From DASUSF01 sp036375275 (GTDB lineage Bacteria > Pseudomonadota > Alphaproteobacteria > Geminicoccales > Geminicoccaceae), in the NCBI GenBank assembly GCA_036375275.1, contig DASUSF010000344.1:1-26843 (forward strand): DNA of 26,843 bases. Reading direction: 5' to 3'. Positions 9,395 through 17,422 of this stretch are shown piece after piece (position 1 is the first letter of the stretch; each line of letters begins with the position of its first letter). The translations under genes were made by a program, and so were the position numbers. The notes below the pieces were generated by a model, which worked only from the letters and a program-made list of their open reading frames with translations, did not search any database and was not told where the DNA came from.

Positions 9395-9441
9395 TGTCAT
9401 ACCGGATGACAGGCCGGGCGCCTCTCCCTAAAATCCCGGCC
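9395..9441. promoter_or_regulatory. Paired inverted repeats in the pccB / cyclase divergent region
   Basis: Two perfect inverted repeats lie side by side: TGTCAT-accgg-ATGACA (9395-9411) and GGCCGGG (9412-9418) with CCCGGCC (9435-9441). The first looks like a regulator binding site. The second could form a hairpin in the leader of the cyclase mRNA, just before a weak GAGGGG ribosome site. Both are close to the cyclase ATG (9467) and about 140-180 bp from the pccB start. Confidence 0.4.
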
Positions 9442-9466
9442 AAATCTGAGGGGTACCGGCATATTC

Positions 9467-12400
9467 ATGAAGAGCGTGGAGGAATGGCTTCAGGACCTCG
9501 GACTCGGTCAGCTGGCTGCGACGTTCATCGAGAATGACATCGATCTCCAGGTCGCCCGGGACCTGACCGACCGCGATCTGCGCGAGCTCGGGCTCTCGCT
9601 GGGGCATCGAAAGAAGCTCTTGAAGGCGATCGTGGAGCTGCAGCGCAGCGGCACCCGAGAAGCCGTCGCTGGGCAGGCCCGCGGCCCGGTCGGCGCCGAG
9701 CGCCGGCAGCTCACGGTGATGTTCTGCGACCTGGTCGGCTCGACCCGGCTCTCGGCCGAGCTGGATCCCGAGGACCTCCGCGACCTCATCCACGCCTACC
9801 AGAAGCGCTGCACGGCGATCGTCCACGGCTTCGAGGGCCACGTCGGGAACTACGTCGGCGACGGCATCCTGGTCTATTTCGGTTTCCCGCAGGCCCACGA
9901 GGAGGACGCCCAGCGCGCGGTCCGCGCCGGCCTCGAGATCTGCGAGGCGATCCCGCGGCTCGGCCCCGAGCTCGGCCTGAGCGGGACCGACCTCGCGGTC
10001 CGGGTCGGCATCGAGACCGGGGTCGTGATCGCGGGCGACATCGGGACCGGTGAGATGAGGGACGAGATGGCGATCGTCGGCGAGACGCCGAACATCGCCG
10101 CCCGGCTCCAGTTCCAGGCCCAGCCGAACGAAGTGGTGATCGGCCGGACCACGCGCCGTCTGGTCGAGGGGTTCTACCTGCTCGACGATCTCGGGCCGCG
10201 CGAGATCCATGGCGTCGCCGAGCCGATCAACGTCTACCGGGTGCGCGGTCCGAGCGGTGCGATCAGCCGGTTCGACGCGCATGCCGGGCGGGGGCTGACC
10301 CCGCTCGTCGGGCGCGAGGAGGAGATGCGGCTCCTGCTCGCGCGCTGGCAGCGTGCGCGCGAGGGCGAGGGGCACGTCGCGCTTCTGTCCGGCGAGGCCG
10401 GGATCGGCAAGTCCCGCCTGCTCCAGGTGCTGCGCGAGGAGCTGCGTAACGAGCCGGTGACGGTGATCCGGGAGTTCTGCTCGCCGTTCTACGCCAAGAG
10501 CGCGCTCCATCCGATGCTCGATCAGCTGGAGCGGGCGGCCGACCTGAAGCGCGAGGATCCGCCGCAGGCGAAGCTCGACAAGCTGGAGCATCTGCTCGGG
10601 CAGGCGACTCCTGATCCCAAGGCGGCCTGCGCGATCATCGCGCGGCTGATGGCGATCCCGACCGGCGAGCGCTACCCGCCGCTCGACCTGACGCCGCAGC
10701 AGCTCAAGGCGCGCGCCTACGAGGTGTTCAACGACCAGCTGATCGGCCTCGCCCGCCGGCAGCCGGTGCTCCTGATCATCGAGGACGTGCACTGGATCGA
10801 TCCCTCCTCGCTGGAGCTGTTCCATCGCCTGGTCGAGCGGGTCGAGCGGATCCCGGCCCTGATCGTGATGACCTTCCGGCCGGAGTTCGAGCCGCCCTTC
10901 ACCGGCCTGCCCAACGTCACCTCGCTCGCCCTCACCCGGCTCGGTCAGCGCGAGGCCGAGGCGATGGTCACGCGGGTGGCCGGCAACAAGCGCCTGCCGC
11001 CGGAAGTGCTGGAGCGGATCGTGGCGCGGACCGACGGCGTGCCGCTGTTCGTCGAGGAGCTGACGAAGACGGTGCTGGAGTCCGGGCTGCTCCAGGATGC
11101 GGGCGATCGCTACATCCTGACCGGGCCCCTGCCCTCGCTGGAGATCCCGGCGTCGCTGCACGATTCGCTGATGGCCCGGCTCGACCGGCTCGCCTCGGTC
11201 AAGGAGCTCGCCCAGCTCGCGGCCACGCTCGGGCGCAACTTCAGCCAGGAGCTGATCGAGGCGGTCGCGGAGCTCCGGAGCCCGGAGCTCGGCCGGCAGC
11301 TCGCCCAGCTGATCGAAGCCGAGCTGCTCTACCGGCGGGGCGTGCCGCCGAGCGTGATCTACGACTTCAAGCACGCGCTGGTGCAGGACGTCGCCTACGG
11401 CAGCCTGCTGCGCAGCAAGCGTCAACAGCTCCACAATCGGATCGCGATCGTTCTGGAGACCAAGTTCCCGGAAACCGGAGAGGCCAAGCCCGAGCTGCTC
11501 GCGCACCACTTCCGCGAGGCCGGGCAGCCGAAGCGGGCCCTGCCTTATGCGCTCCGCGCCGGCGAGCTGGCGGCAGCGGGCTACGCCTATCCGGAGGCGC
11601 GCGCCCGCTTCGAGGACGCGCTCGTCATGGTCGAGGCCTTGCCGGAGGCGGAGGCGCGCGCACGCGCCCGCATCGACGTCGTGGTCAAGCTCGCCGGCGT
11701 CGCCCTCAACCGGACCCATTTCGAGATGGATCTCCGGCGGCTGCGCGAGGTCGAATCCGCCGCGGAGGATTTCGGCGACCGCGCCGCCCTGTGCCAGATC
11801 CGCTACTGGATCGGGCGGCTCAACTACGTGCTCGGCAACTTCGACCTCGGCATCGACTTCGCCCGCAGCGCCCTCCTGATCGCCGACGACCTCGGCCGCG
11901 AGGACCGGCTCAGCGCGGCACCGGTCAATCTGCTCGCCCGGCTGCACTGCCTGCGGGGCGAGGCGCGGGATGCGATCGTCCAGGCCGAGCGCAGCGTGGT
12001 CCAGATGGAGCGGCTCGGCGACCGCATCGAGCAGGCCGCCGTCTCGGGGGTGCTCGCCTTCGCCTACGGCATGCACGGCGACTTCGCCGCCGCGTTCGAC
12101 GCCGCGCATGCGGGGGTCGAGCTGGCGAAGCAGGTCGATCATCTGCCGACGCTCGCCGCCTGCTGGCATTTCCTCGCCGTGGTCAAGGGCTGGCACGGCG
12201 ATCTCGAGGAGGCGGTTCCGGCGTTCGAGGAGGCGCTGCTCGCCGCCGACCGCGGGCGCGACGTCTTCCGGCGCTATCTCGCGCACGGCTGGCGCGGCGA
12301 GGCGTATCTGCTCGCCGGCGAGCTCGACCCCGCGGAACGGGATCTGACGGCCTGCCTCGCGCTCGGCGACGAGATCGGGACCGTCTTCCACCGCGGCGCC

Positions 12401-12802
12401 TTCGAGGCCTTCCTCGCCCGGATCCGGCTGCTCCGGCGGCAGACGGAGAGCGCGCTGGAGCTCAGCGGGCACGCGGTCGAGGTCGCGCGCGAGAACGCGC
12501 AGGCCTGGAGCCGCTCGATCGCGCTCCGGGTCCGCGCCGAGGTCCTGCTCGCCTCGGGCGCCTCGGCCGCCCAGGCGCGGGCGGCGATCGAGGAGGCGAT
12601 GCGGCTGCAGCAGGAGCGCGGCTGCCGCTTCGACCTCGCCTACTCCGAGGCGGTCGCGGCCCGGATCCTGGCCGCTTCGGGCGATGAGGCGGGGGCGGAG
12701 CGGCTGCGCGCGGAAGCGCTCGGCCTGTTCGCGGCGATGAGCGTGGACCGCCACCCTGAGCTGCGCGCCGCGCGCGGCGGGCTGACCTCGCGCGTCGTGT
12801 GA
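9467..12802 (+). CDS. SAM domain / class III nucleotide cyclase / STAND ATPase / TPR-like signalling protein
   Basis: An 1111-aa multidomain protein. Residues 1-62 are a SAM domain (EEWLQDLGLGQLAATFIENDID). Residues about 80-260 are a class III cyclase domain with both metal aspartates, D88 (FCDLVGST) and D132 (VGDGILVYFG), and transition-state residues N209 and R213 (PNIAAR). The substrate-choosing lysine and aspartate of canonical adenylate cyclases appear replaced by N128 and A202. Residues about 275-600 are a STAND-type ATPase with Walker A GEAGIGKS (309-316) and a Walker-B-like LLIIEDVHWID. The rest is helical, with repeated A-x-G-L/E-A patterns typical of TPR arrays. No transmembrane segment is seen. 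This architecture is common in Alphaproteobacteria and resembles mycobacterial cyclase-ATPase proteins. It may make cAMP or another cyclic nucleotide on ligand sensing; the ligand is unknown. Confidence 0.9.
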   Translation: MKSVEEWLQDLGLGQLAATFIENDIDLQVARDLTDRDLRELGLSLGHRKKLLKAIVELQRSGTREAVAGQARGPVGAERRQLTVMFCDLVGSTRLSAELDPEDLRDLIHAYQKRCTAIVHGFEGHVGNYVGDGILVYFGFPQAHEEDAQRAVRAGLEICEAIPRLGPELGLSGTDLAVRVGIETGVVIAGDIGTGEMRDEMAIVGETPNIAARLQFQAQPNEVVIGRTTRRLVEGFYLLDDLGPREIHGVAEPINVYRVRGPSGAISRFDAHAGRGLTPLVGREEEMRLLLARWQRAREGEGHVALLSGEAGIGKSRLLQVLREELRNEPVTVIREFCSPFYAKSALHPMLDQLERAADLKREDPPQAKLDKLEHLLGQATPDPKAACAIIARLMAIPTGERYPPLDLTPQQLKARAYEVFNDQLIGLARRQPVLLIIEDVHWIDPSSLELFHRLVERVERIPALIVMTFRPEFEPPFTGLPNVTSLALTRLGQREAEAMVTRVAGNKRLPPEVLERIVARTDGVPLFVEELTKTVLESGLLQDAGDRYILTGPLPSLEIPASLHDSLMARLDRLASVKELAQLAATLGRNFSQELIEAVAELRSPELGRQLAQLIEAELLYRRGVPPSVIYDFKHALVQDVAYGSLLRSKRQQLHNRIAIVLETKFPETGEAKPELLAHHFREAGQPKRALPYALRAGELAAAGYAYPEARARFEDALVMVEALPEAEARARARIDVVVKLAGVALNRTHFEMDLRRLREVESAAEDFGDRAALCQIRYWIGRLNYVLGNFDLGIDFARSALLIADDLGREDRLSAAPVNLLARLHCLRGEARDAIVQAERSVVQMERLGDRIEQAAVSGVLAFAYGMHGDFAAAFDAAHAGVELAKQVDHLPTLAACWHFLAVVKGWHGDLEEAVPAFEEALLAADRGRDVFRRYLAHGWRGEAYLLAGELDPAERDLTACLALGDEIGTVFHRGAFEAFLARIRLLRRQTESALELSGHAVEVARENAQAWSRSIALRVRAEVLLASGASAAQARAAIEEAMRLQQERGCRFDLAYSEAVAARILAASGDEAGAERLRAEALGLFAAMSVDRHPELRAARGGLTSRVV

Positions 12803-12894
12803 ACCACCTCACCCCGACGACGCGCCCACCCGGATAGCGTGCATCCCACGGCCAGGGGGCGGGGCAGCCCCCGGACGCGAACGGAGGCATGGGC

Positions 12895-14022
12895 ATGGCG
12901 AACGCACTGCTGCTCGGCGGCGGCGCCCCGACACTGACGCTCCAGTCCGGAGCGCTCGCGGCCTTCCACCAGCACGGCGCGAAGTTTCACGCCGTCTCGA
13001 CCGCCGGCGCCGGCATGGTGATCGGCCTCCTCTATGCCGCGCCGAAGCACGGCGATGTCCAGAAGGCGCTCGAGGACACCCGCGAGATGGGCGTCGACGA
13101 CCTGCTCTACGGGATGCTGCCGGTGAACTTCAAAGTCTTCTTCAAGCCGGGCGCCGGCGCGGCGGCCTGGCGGGCGTACCTGAACTCGCTGCCGCGGTTC
13201 GACTTCAGCGGCCTGCCCTTCGGCCGCTTCTGGTCCGACTGGTGGGCGCTCGCCTTCAGCACCCTGTCGCCCTCCGATCTCGCCCTGTCCAGCCTCGGCC
13301 TGTGCGAGCACGCGCCGTGGATCGACGAGATCGTCGACTTCGACAAGCTGAAGCGCGAGTTCAAGGGCGAGTTCTACATGAACGCCTACTGCATCGACGA
13401 CCAGAAGATGCAGATCTTCACCAAGGACGAGATCGGTCCCGACCACTTCAGGGCGGCGCTCGCCTTCCCGCTGATCTACCCGCCGTTCGAGCTGAACGGC
13501 AAGACCTACATCGAGGGCTCGGCCCTCGACACCCTCTGCTTCGGCGGGCTGCTCCGCTACCGGGACGACCGGCTGAAGAAGGAGCGGGAGGACAAGAACC
13601 GGAGCAACAAGCTCGCCGCGCACGAGCCGCTCGAGCACGTCGTGGTCTTCGACGTCCTGTCCAGCGACCGGATCATCAGAAAGCCCAAGAACCTGTACGA
13701 CGCCTGGATCCAGTCGATCATGATTCCACTGGTCGAGATCGCCAAGGACGACGTCGAGATCTTCCAGCACAAGTACAACGAGCCGAACCCGGCGAGCGGA
13801 CGCCAGGGCTGGGGGCTGAAGCTGCACAAGCTGCAGTTCGACATCCCCGACGAGCAGTGGCCGTACGTGCTCGACTGGTCGTACTCCAACCTGAAGACGC
13901 TCTACGACGTCGGCTACGCGGCCGGCGACCGGTTCTGCCGCGACCCTGCGAACGCCTGGCTGTTCGAAGCGCCGGAGCCGAGGGCGGGCGAGCTCGAGAC
14001 CGGCAGGGGCGCCGCGGCCTGA
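12895..14022 (+). CDS. Patatin-like phospholipase family protein with altered catalytic motifs
   Basis: A 375-aa patatin-fold protein. The oxyanion loop GGGAP (residues 8-12) is present. In the elbow motif, where patatins have G-x-S-x-G, the sequence is VSTAGAG, placing T36 at the nucleophile position with S35 beside it. The dyad motif usually read as DG[GA] is EGS at E207. The family hydrolyses acyl esters of lipids; here activity is uncertain. I prefer ATG 12895 because GGAGG (12883-12887) is seven bases from it but only one base from the ATG at 12889. A GC hairpin GGGGGC-ggggca-GCCCCC (12855-12872) lies just upstream, in the gap after the cyclase gene. A terminator follows the gene. No signal peptide or clear transmembrane helix. 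Confidence 0.8.
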   Translation: MANALLLGGGAPTLTLQSGALAAFHQHGAKFHAVSTAGAGMVIGLLYAAPKHGDVQKALEDTREMGVDDLLYGMLPVNFKVFFKPGAGAAAWRAYLNSLPRFDFSGLPFGRFWSDWWALAFSTLSPSDLALSSLGLCEHAPWIDEIVDFDKLKREFKGEFYMNAYCIDDQKMQIFTKDEIGPDHFRAALAFPLIYPPFELNGKTYIEGSALDTLCFGGLLRYRDDRLKKEREDKNRSNKLAAHEPLEHVVVFDVLSSDRIIRKPKNLYDAWIQSIMIPLVEIAKDDVEIFQHKYNEPNPASGRQGWGLKLHKLQFDIPDEQWPYVLDWSYSNLKTLYDVGYAAGDRFCRDPANAWLFEAPEPRAGELETGRGAAA

Positions 14023-14096
14023 GCAGCCGAAAACCGCTGCCGGGGCCGCATCCTCTCTCTCCCCGTCGACGCCCAATCGAAACATGGATGACCGGA

Positions 14097-14137
14097 CGGC
14101 CTCGCACCTCGACGAACCCCGAGGCCGCGTCATTTTT
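14097..14137 (+). terminator. Rho-independent terminator after the patatin-like gene
   Basis: Arms CGGCCTCG (14097-14104) and CGAGGCCG (14120-14127) form a perfect 8-bp GC-rich stem. A five-T run follows at 14133-14137. Runs of T are very rare in this DNA. It lies 75 bp past the patatin stop and 35 bp before the next start, so the phosphatase gene probably has its own promoter. Confidence 0.7.
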
Positions 14138-14171
14138 GTCGATCGGCGGATCAACGCGTCAGGAGCTTCGG

Positions 14172-14870
14172 ATGAGAGAGATGGATCGGCGGAGGGTGCT
14201 CGGTCTCGGGGCGGCGGGTCTGCTCGGGGCGGTGTGGCATGCGCGGGCCTCGGGTGCGGGCGACGAGGCCGCGCTCTGGCAGGCGATCCGGCGCGGCGAG
14301 GCGGCCGCCCTGATCCGTCATGCACTGGCCCCGGGCACGGGCGATCCGGCGAACTTCCAGATCGACGACTGCGCCACCCAGCGTACCCTGTCCGACGAGG
14401 GCCGAGCGCAGGCCCGCGCGATCGGGGCGCGCTTCCGCGCGAACGGCGTGGCGGCCGCCGAGGTCCGCTCCAGCCAATGGTGCCGCTGCCTGGAGACGGC
14501 CGAGCTGCTCGGCCTCGGGCCGGTCGAGGCGATGCCGGCCCTGAACTCGTTCTTCGGCGAGCGGGAGAAGGGGCCAGGGCGGACCGCGACGCTCCGCCGG
14601 CACCTCGGCACCTGGGCCGGCGAGCGACCGCTGATCCTGGTCACCCATCAGGTCAACATCACCGCGCTGACCGGGGTCTATCCGGCGTCCGGCGAGATCG
14701 TCGTCGTGCGGGCCGACGGGCGGGGCTCGGTCGAGGTCGCGGGCACCTCGAGACCGAGCCGGCCTGAGCCGCCGCGGCTGCGCTTTCAAGGCGGAACGGC
14801 TCCGACTAGAGCGGATCTCGATAGGACGAAACCGCCTGCAAGCGGTTCCGATCGGGTGATTCCGCTCTGA
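14172..14870 (+). CDS. Tat-exported histidine phosphatase family protein
   Basis: A 232-aa protein. The N-terminus MREMDRRRVLGLGAAGLLGA is a twin-arginine (Tat) signal with likely cleavage near ARA-SG (residues 24-28), so the enzyme is probably folded before export to the periplasm. Histidine phosphatase (phosphoglycerate mutase-like) residues are R49-H50 (ALIRHALAP), an arginine in WCRCLETAELL, and the second histidine H159 (VTHQVN). It is a short, SixA-like version; the substrate is unknown. AGGAG six bases before ATG 14172 fixes the start. The last 20 or so residues are encoded by repeat copy B, and the TGA (14868-14870) lies inside that repeat, so the natural C-terminus was probably around 14770-14805 and has been replaced. 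Confidence 0.85.
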   Translation: MREMDRRRVLGLGAAGLLGAVWHARASGAGDEAALWQAIRRGEAAALIRHALAPGTGDPANFQIDDCATQRTLSDEGRAQARAIGARFRANGVAAAEVRSSQWCRCLETAELLGLGPVEAMPALNSFFGEREKGPGRTATLRRHLGTWAGERPLILVTHQVNITALTGVYPASGEIVVVRADGRGSVEVAGTSRPSRPEPPRLRFQGGTAPTRADLDRTKPPASGSDRVIPL

Positions 14871-14955
14871 TCCATTGAAATAGAGGAATTTTCTTCCGAT
14901 GAGCGGAAGGACGTCGCGGTTCGATCCGGTTCTGTCGCATCGGAAATTGCTCTAG
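14806..14955 (+). repeat. Two-hairpin interspersed repeat, copy B
   Basis: 150 bp with terminal inverted repeats CTAGAGC and GCTCTAG. Hairpin 1 has outer arms AGAGCGGA (14808-14815) and TCCGCTCT (14861-14868) and an inner stem AACCGC/GCGGTT (14830-14835 and 14842-14847). A linker atccattgaaatagag follows. Hairpin 2 has arms TTCCGATG (14894-14901) and CATCGGAA (14938-14945). It covers the 3' end of the phosphatase gene and ends 13 bp before the M20 peptidase ATG. Confidence 0.85.
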
Positions 14956-14968
14956 CATCGCGGCCGTG

Positions 14969-16243
14969 ATGGGCGGCGATGATCTCGACCGGCGGATCCT
15001 GGACCGGCGCGACGACCTGGTCGAGCTGACGCGGACGCTCGTTCAGATCCCGACCGTCAATCCGCCGGGCGAAGGCTACGAGGCATGCGCCCGGCTCCTC
15101 GCGCGGCGGCTCGAGCGACGCGGCTTCGAGGTCCGGATGCTGCGCGCGAAGGGCGCGGTCGGCGACAGCAACCGCTATCCCCGGACCAACGTCATCAGCC
15201 GCATCGAGGGCCGCGGGCCGGGCGCGTGCGTCCACTTCAACGGCCACATCGACGTGGTCCAGGCGGGCCAGGGCTGGACCGTCAACCCGTTCGCCGGGGT
15301 CGTCCACGACGGCCGCCTGTACGGGCGCGGCAGCTGCGACATGAAAGGCGGGCTCGCGGCGGCGGTGATCGCGGTCGAGACCATCCTCGAGGCCGGCATC
15401 CCGTTCAACGGCGCGCTCGAGATCTCGGGCACGGTCGACGAGGAGTCGGGCGGCTACGCGGGCGTCGCCTGGCTGGCCCGGCAGGGCCTGTTCTCGAAGC
15501 CCCGGGTCGACCACGTGATCATCCCGGAGCCGCTCGACGTCGACCGGGTGTGCATCGGCCACCGCGGCGTCTGGTGGGCGGAGATCGAGACCTTCGGACG
15601 GATCGCCCACGGCTCGATGCCGTTCCTCGGCGACTGCGCGATCCGTCACATGGGCGCGTTCATGAACCGGATCGAGCGCCAGCTGATGCCGCGCCTCGCG
15701 AGCCGCCAGACCGCCATGCCGGTCGTGCCCCGGGGCGCGCGCCAGTCGACCCTCAACCTCACCGCGCTGCACGGCGGCCTCGCCGAGGACGCGGACGGCC
15801 TGCCGAGCCCGGTGGTGCCGGACTCCTGCCGGCTGCTGCTCGACCGGCGCTTCCTGCTCGAGGAGGACCTCGCGGCGGTCAAGCAGGAGGTGCGGGACGT
15901 GCTGGAACAGCTCGCCCGCGACCGGCCACGCTTCCGCTACCGGATCCGGGACGTCATGGAGGTGCTGCCCTCGCAGACCCGGCCCGACGCGCCGGTGATC
16001 GGCGCGGTCGCGGCCGAGATTCGCCGCGTCCTCGAGCGCGCGCCGAAGCTGGTCGCCTCGCCGGGCACCTACGATCAGAAGCACATCAGCCGGATCGGCG
16101 GGCTCGACGACTGCATCGCCTACGGCCCCGGCATCCTCGAGCTCGCGCACCAGCCGGACGAGTACGTGGTGATCGACGACCTGGTGGCGTCGGCAAGGGT
16201 GATGGCCGGCGCGGCGCTCACCCTGCTCGGAGCGGCCGCGTGA
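14969..16243 (+). CDS. M20-family zinc peptidase / ArgE-DapE-type deacylase
   Basis: A 424-aa metallohydrolase. Zinc-site motifs: H93 and D95 (FNGHIDVV), bridging D124 (GSCDMKGG), the catalytic pair E158-E159 (TVDEESGG), and the late histidine in YDQKHISRIGG. The dimerisation domain is inserted in the middle, as usual. The family removes acyl groups or cleaves small peptides or carbamoyl compounds; the substrate cannot be named. ATG 14969 is preceded directly by an in-frame GTG (14966); there is no good ribosome site because the upstream DNA is repeat copy B. Its stop overlaps the start of the P1 peptidase gene by 4 bp (GTGA), so the two form one translational unit. Confidence 0.9.
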   Translation: MGGDDLDRRILDRRDDLVELTRTLVQIPTVNPPGEGYEACARLLARRLERRGFEVRMLRAKGAVGDSNRYPRTNVISRIEGRGPGACVHFNGHIDVVQAGQGWTVNPFAGVVHDGRLYGRGSCDMKGGLAAAVIAVETILEAGIPFNGALEISGTVDEESGGYAGVAWLARQGLFSKPRVDHVIIPEPLDVDRVCIGHRGVWWAEIETFGRIAHGSMPFLGDCAIRHMGAFMNRIERQLMPRLASRQTAMPVVPRGARQSTLNLTALHGGLAEDADGLPSPVVPDSCRLLLDRRFLLEEDLAAVKQEVRDVLEQLARDRPRFRYRIRDVMEVLPSQTRPDAPVIGAVAAEIRRVLERAPKLVASPGTYDQKHISRIGGLDDCIAYGPGILELAHQPDEYVVIDDLVASARVMAGAALTLLGAAA

Positions 16244-17250
16244 TCCGCCCGGGCCCCGGCAACCTGATCACCGACGTCGGCGGCATCCTGGTCGGACACG
16301 CCGAGGATCACCGGCTGAGGAGCGGCACCACGGTGGTGCTCGCGGAGGTGATGGCGGTCTGCGCCGCGGACGTGCGGGGCGGCGCGCCCGCGACCCGCGG
16401 CGCCGACGCGTTCCAGCCCGGCATGCTGATCGACCGGGCGGATGCGATCGTGCTCTCCGGCGGCTCGTCCTGGGGTCTGGCCGCGGCCGACGGGGTGATG
16501 GCCGGGCTCGCTGCGACGGGGCGAGGCGTGGCCTTCGGTGGCGCCCTGGTCCCGATCGTCGGCGCCGGAATCCTGTTCGACCTCACCAACGGCGGGGACA
16601 AGGCCTGGGGCGAGGCCAACCCCTACCCTGCGCTCGGCCGCGCGGCATTCGAGGCGGCCAGGCCCCGGTTCGCGCTCGGCAACGCCGGTGCCGGGCTCGG
16701 CGCCCGGGCCGGCGGGCTCAAGGGCGGGCTCGGCAGCGCATCGTTCGTCTACGGCGACGCGCATGGTCCGATCACGGTCGGCGCGATCGCCGCCGCCAAT
16801 CCGGTCGGCTCGGTCGTGGTGCCCGGGACCGCCACCTTCTGGGCGGCGCCGCTCGAGCGGGACGGCGAACTCGGCGGCCAGCTACCGCTCGCGGGTCCGC
16901 TCGCAGCCGCCGACCTCGACCACCTCTTCCCGCCGGAGCGGCAGACCGCCACCGCCCTCGCGGTGGTCGCGACCGACGCGGCGCTGACCATCGCCGAGGC
17001 CAGCCGGGTCGCCTGGATGGCCCAGGATGGCTTCGCCCGCGCGATCCGGCCGATCCACACGCCGTTCGACGGCGACAGCGTGTTCGTGCTCGCGACCGGC
17101 CAGCGGGGTCCGCTCGAAGGCCCCGCGGGCCTGGCCCGGCTCGGCATGCTCGCCGCCGACTGCGTCGCCCGTGCGGTCGCGCGCGGCGTCTACGAGGCCG
17201 AGGACCTCGGCCCGCTCAGGAGCTACCGGAGCGTCCACGGGCGCGGCTGA
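16240..17250 (+). CDS. P1-family (DmpA/BapA-like) aminopeptidase
   Basis: A 336-aa member of the P1 N-terminal-nucleophile family, which includes the L-aminopeptidase/D-esterase DmpA and beta-aminopeptidases. The proenzyme cuts itself to expose a serine or threonine nucleophile. Motifs are ITDVGGILVGH at the start, DRADAIVLSGGSSWGL, NAGAGLGA, and KGGLGSAS, where S166 after G165 is the likely nucleophile. The GTG start (16240) overlaps the M20 stop, so no separate ribosome site is needed. Pairing with an M20 enzyme suggests shared amide or peptide catabolism. It ends at the edge of repeat copy C. Confidence 0.88.
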   Translation: MIRPGPGNLITDVGGILVGHAEDHRLRSGTTVVLAEVMAVCAADVRGGAPATRGADAFQPGMLIDRADAIVLSGGSSWGLAAADGVMAGLAATGRGVAFGGALVPIVGAGILFDLTNGGDKAWGEANPYPALGRAAFEAARPRFALGNAGAGLGARAGGLKGGLGSASFVYGDAHGPITVGAIAAANPVGSVVVPGTATFWAAPLERDGELGGQLPLAGPLAAADLDHLFPPERQTATALAVVATDAALTIAEASRVAWMAQDGFARAIRPIHTPFDGDSVFVLATGQRGPLEGPAGLARLGMLAADCVARAVARGVYEAEDLGPLRSYRSVHGRG

Positions 17251-17404
17251 CCAGAGCAGTTTCCGATGAGATGGAGCCACCTTCAAGTCGAGGCAAAGGC
17301 TTCGCTCATCGGAACAAAACTGCTCCATCTCAAGAATCTAGAGCATCTTTATCCGCGTAGAACCGCTCAGGAAAGCGGTTCTACCCAAACGGATGATGCT
17401 CTAG
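17251..17404 (-). repeat. Two-hairpin interspersed repeat, copy C (inverted)
   Basis: 154 bp. Read on the minus strand it has the same order as copy B. The CTAGAGCATC/GATGCTCTAG outer arms (17338-17347 and 17395-17404) enclose a perfect 11-bp stem GTAGAACCGCT/AGCGGTTCTAC (17357-17367 and 17374-17384). The linker attcttgagatggag follows, then a second hairpin with arms at 17254-17270 and 17305-17325 (CCGATGAG/CTCATCGG core). This is the best-preserved copy. It separates the P1 gene from the sulfatase gene. Confidence 0.85.
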
Positions 17405-17422
17405 CCCGGGTCCGCCCGGGGG

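Noticed and set aside
9260..9400. 47-residue extension of PccB to an ATG at 9400
   Set aside because: PccB proteins begin at the REILEQLEAKR segment; the extension is Arg/Gly-rich and covers the divergent regulatory region.
9428..12754. 1108-aa open frame on the minus strand across the cyclase gene
   Set aside because: It is a shadow of a high-GC coding gene: composition is Arg/Glu/Pro/Asp-rich with no recognisable domain, while the plus-strand frame has clear SAM, cyclase and ATPase motifs.
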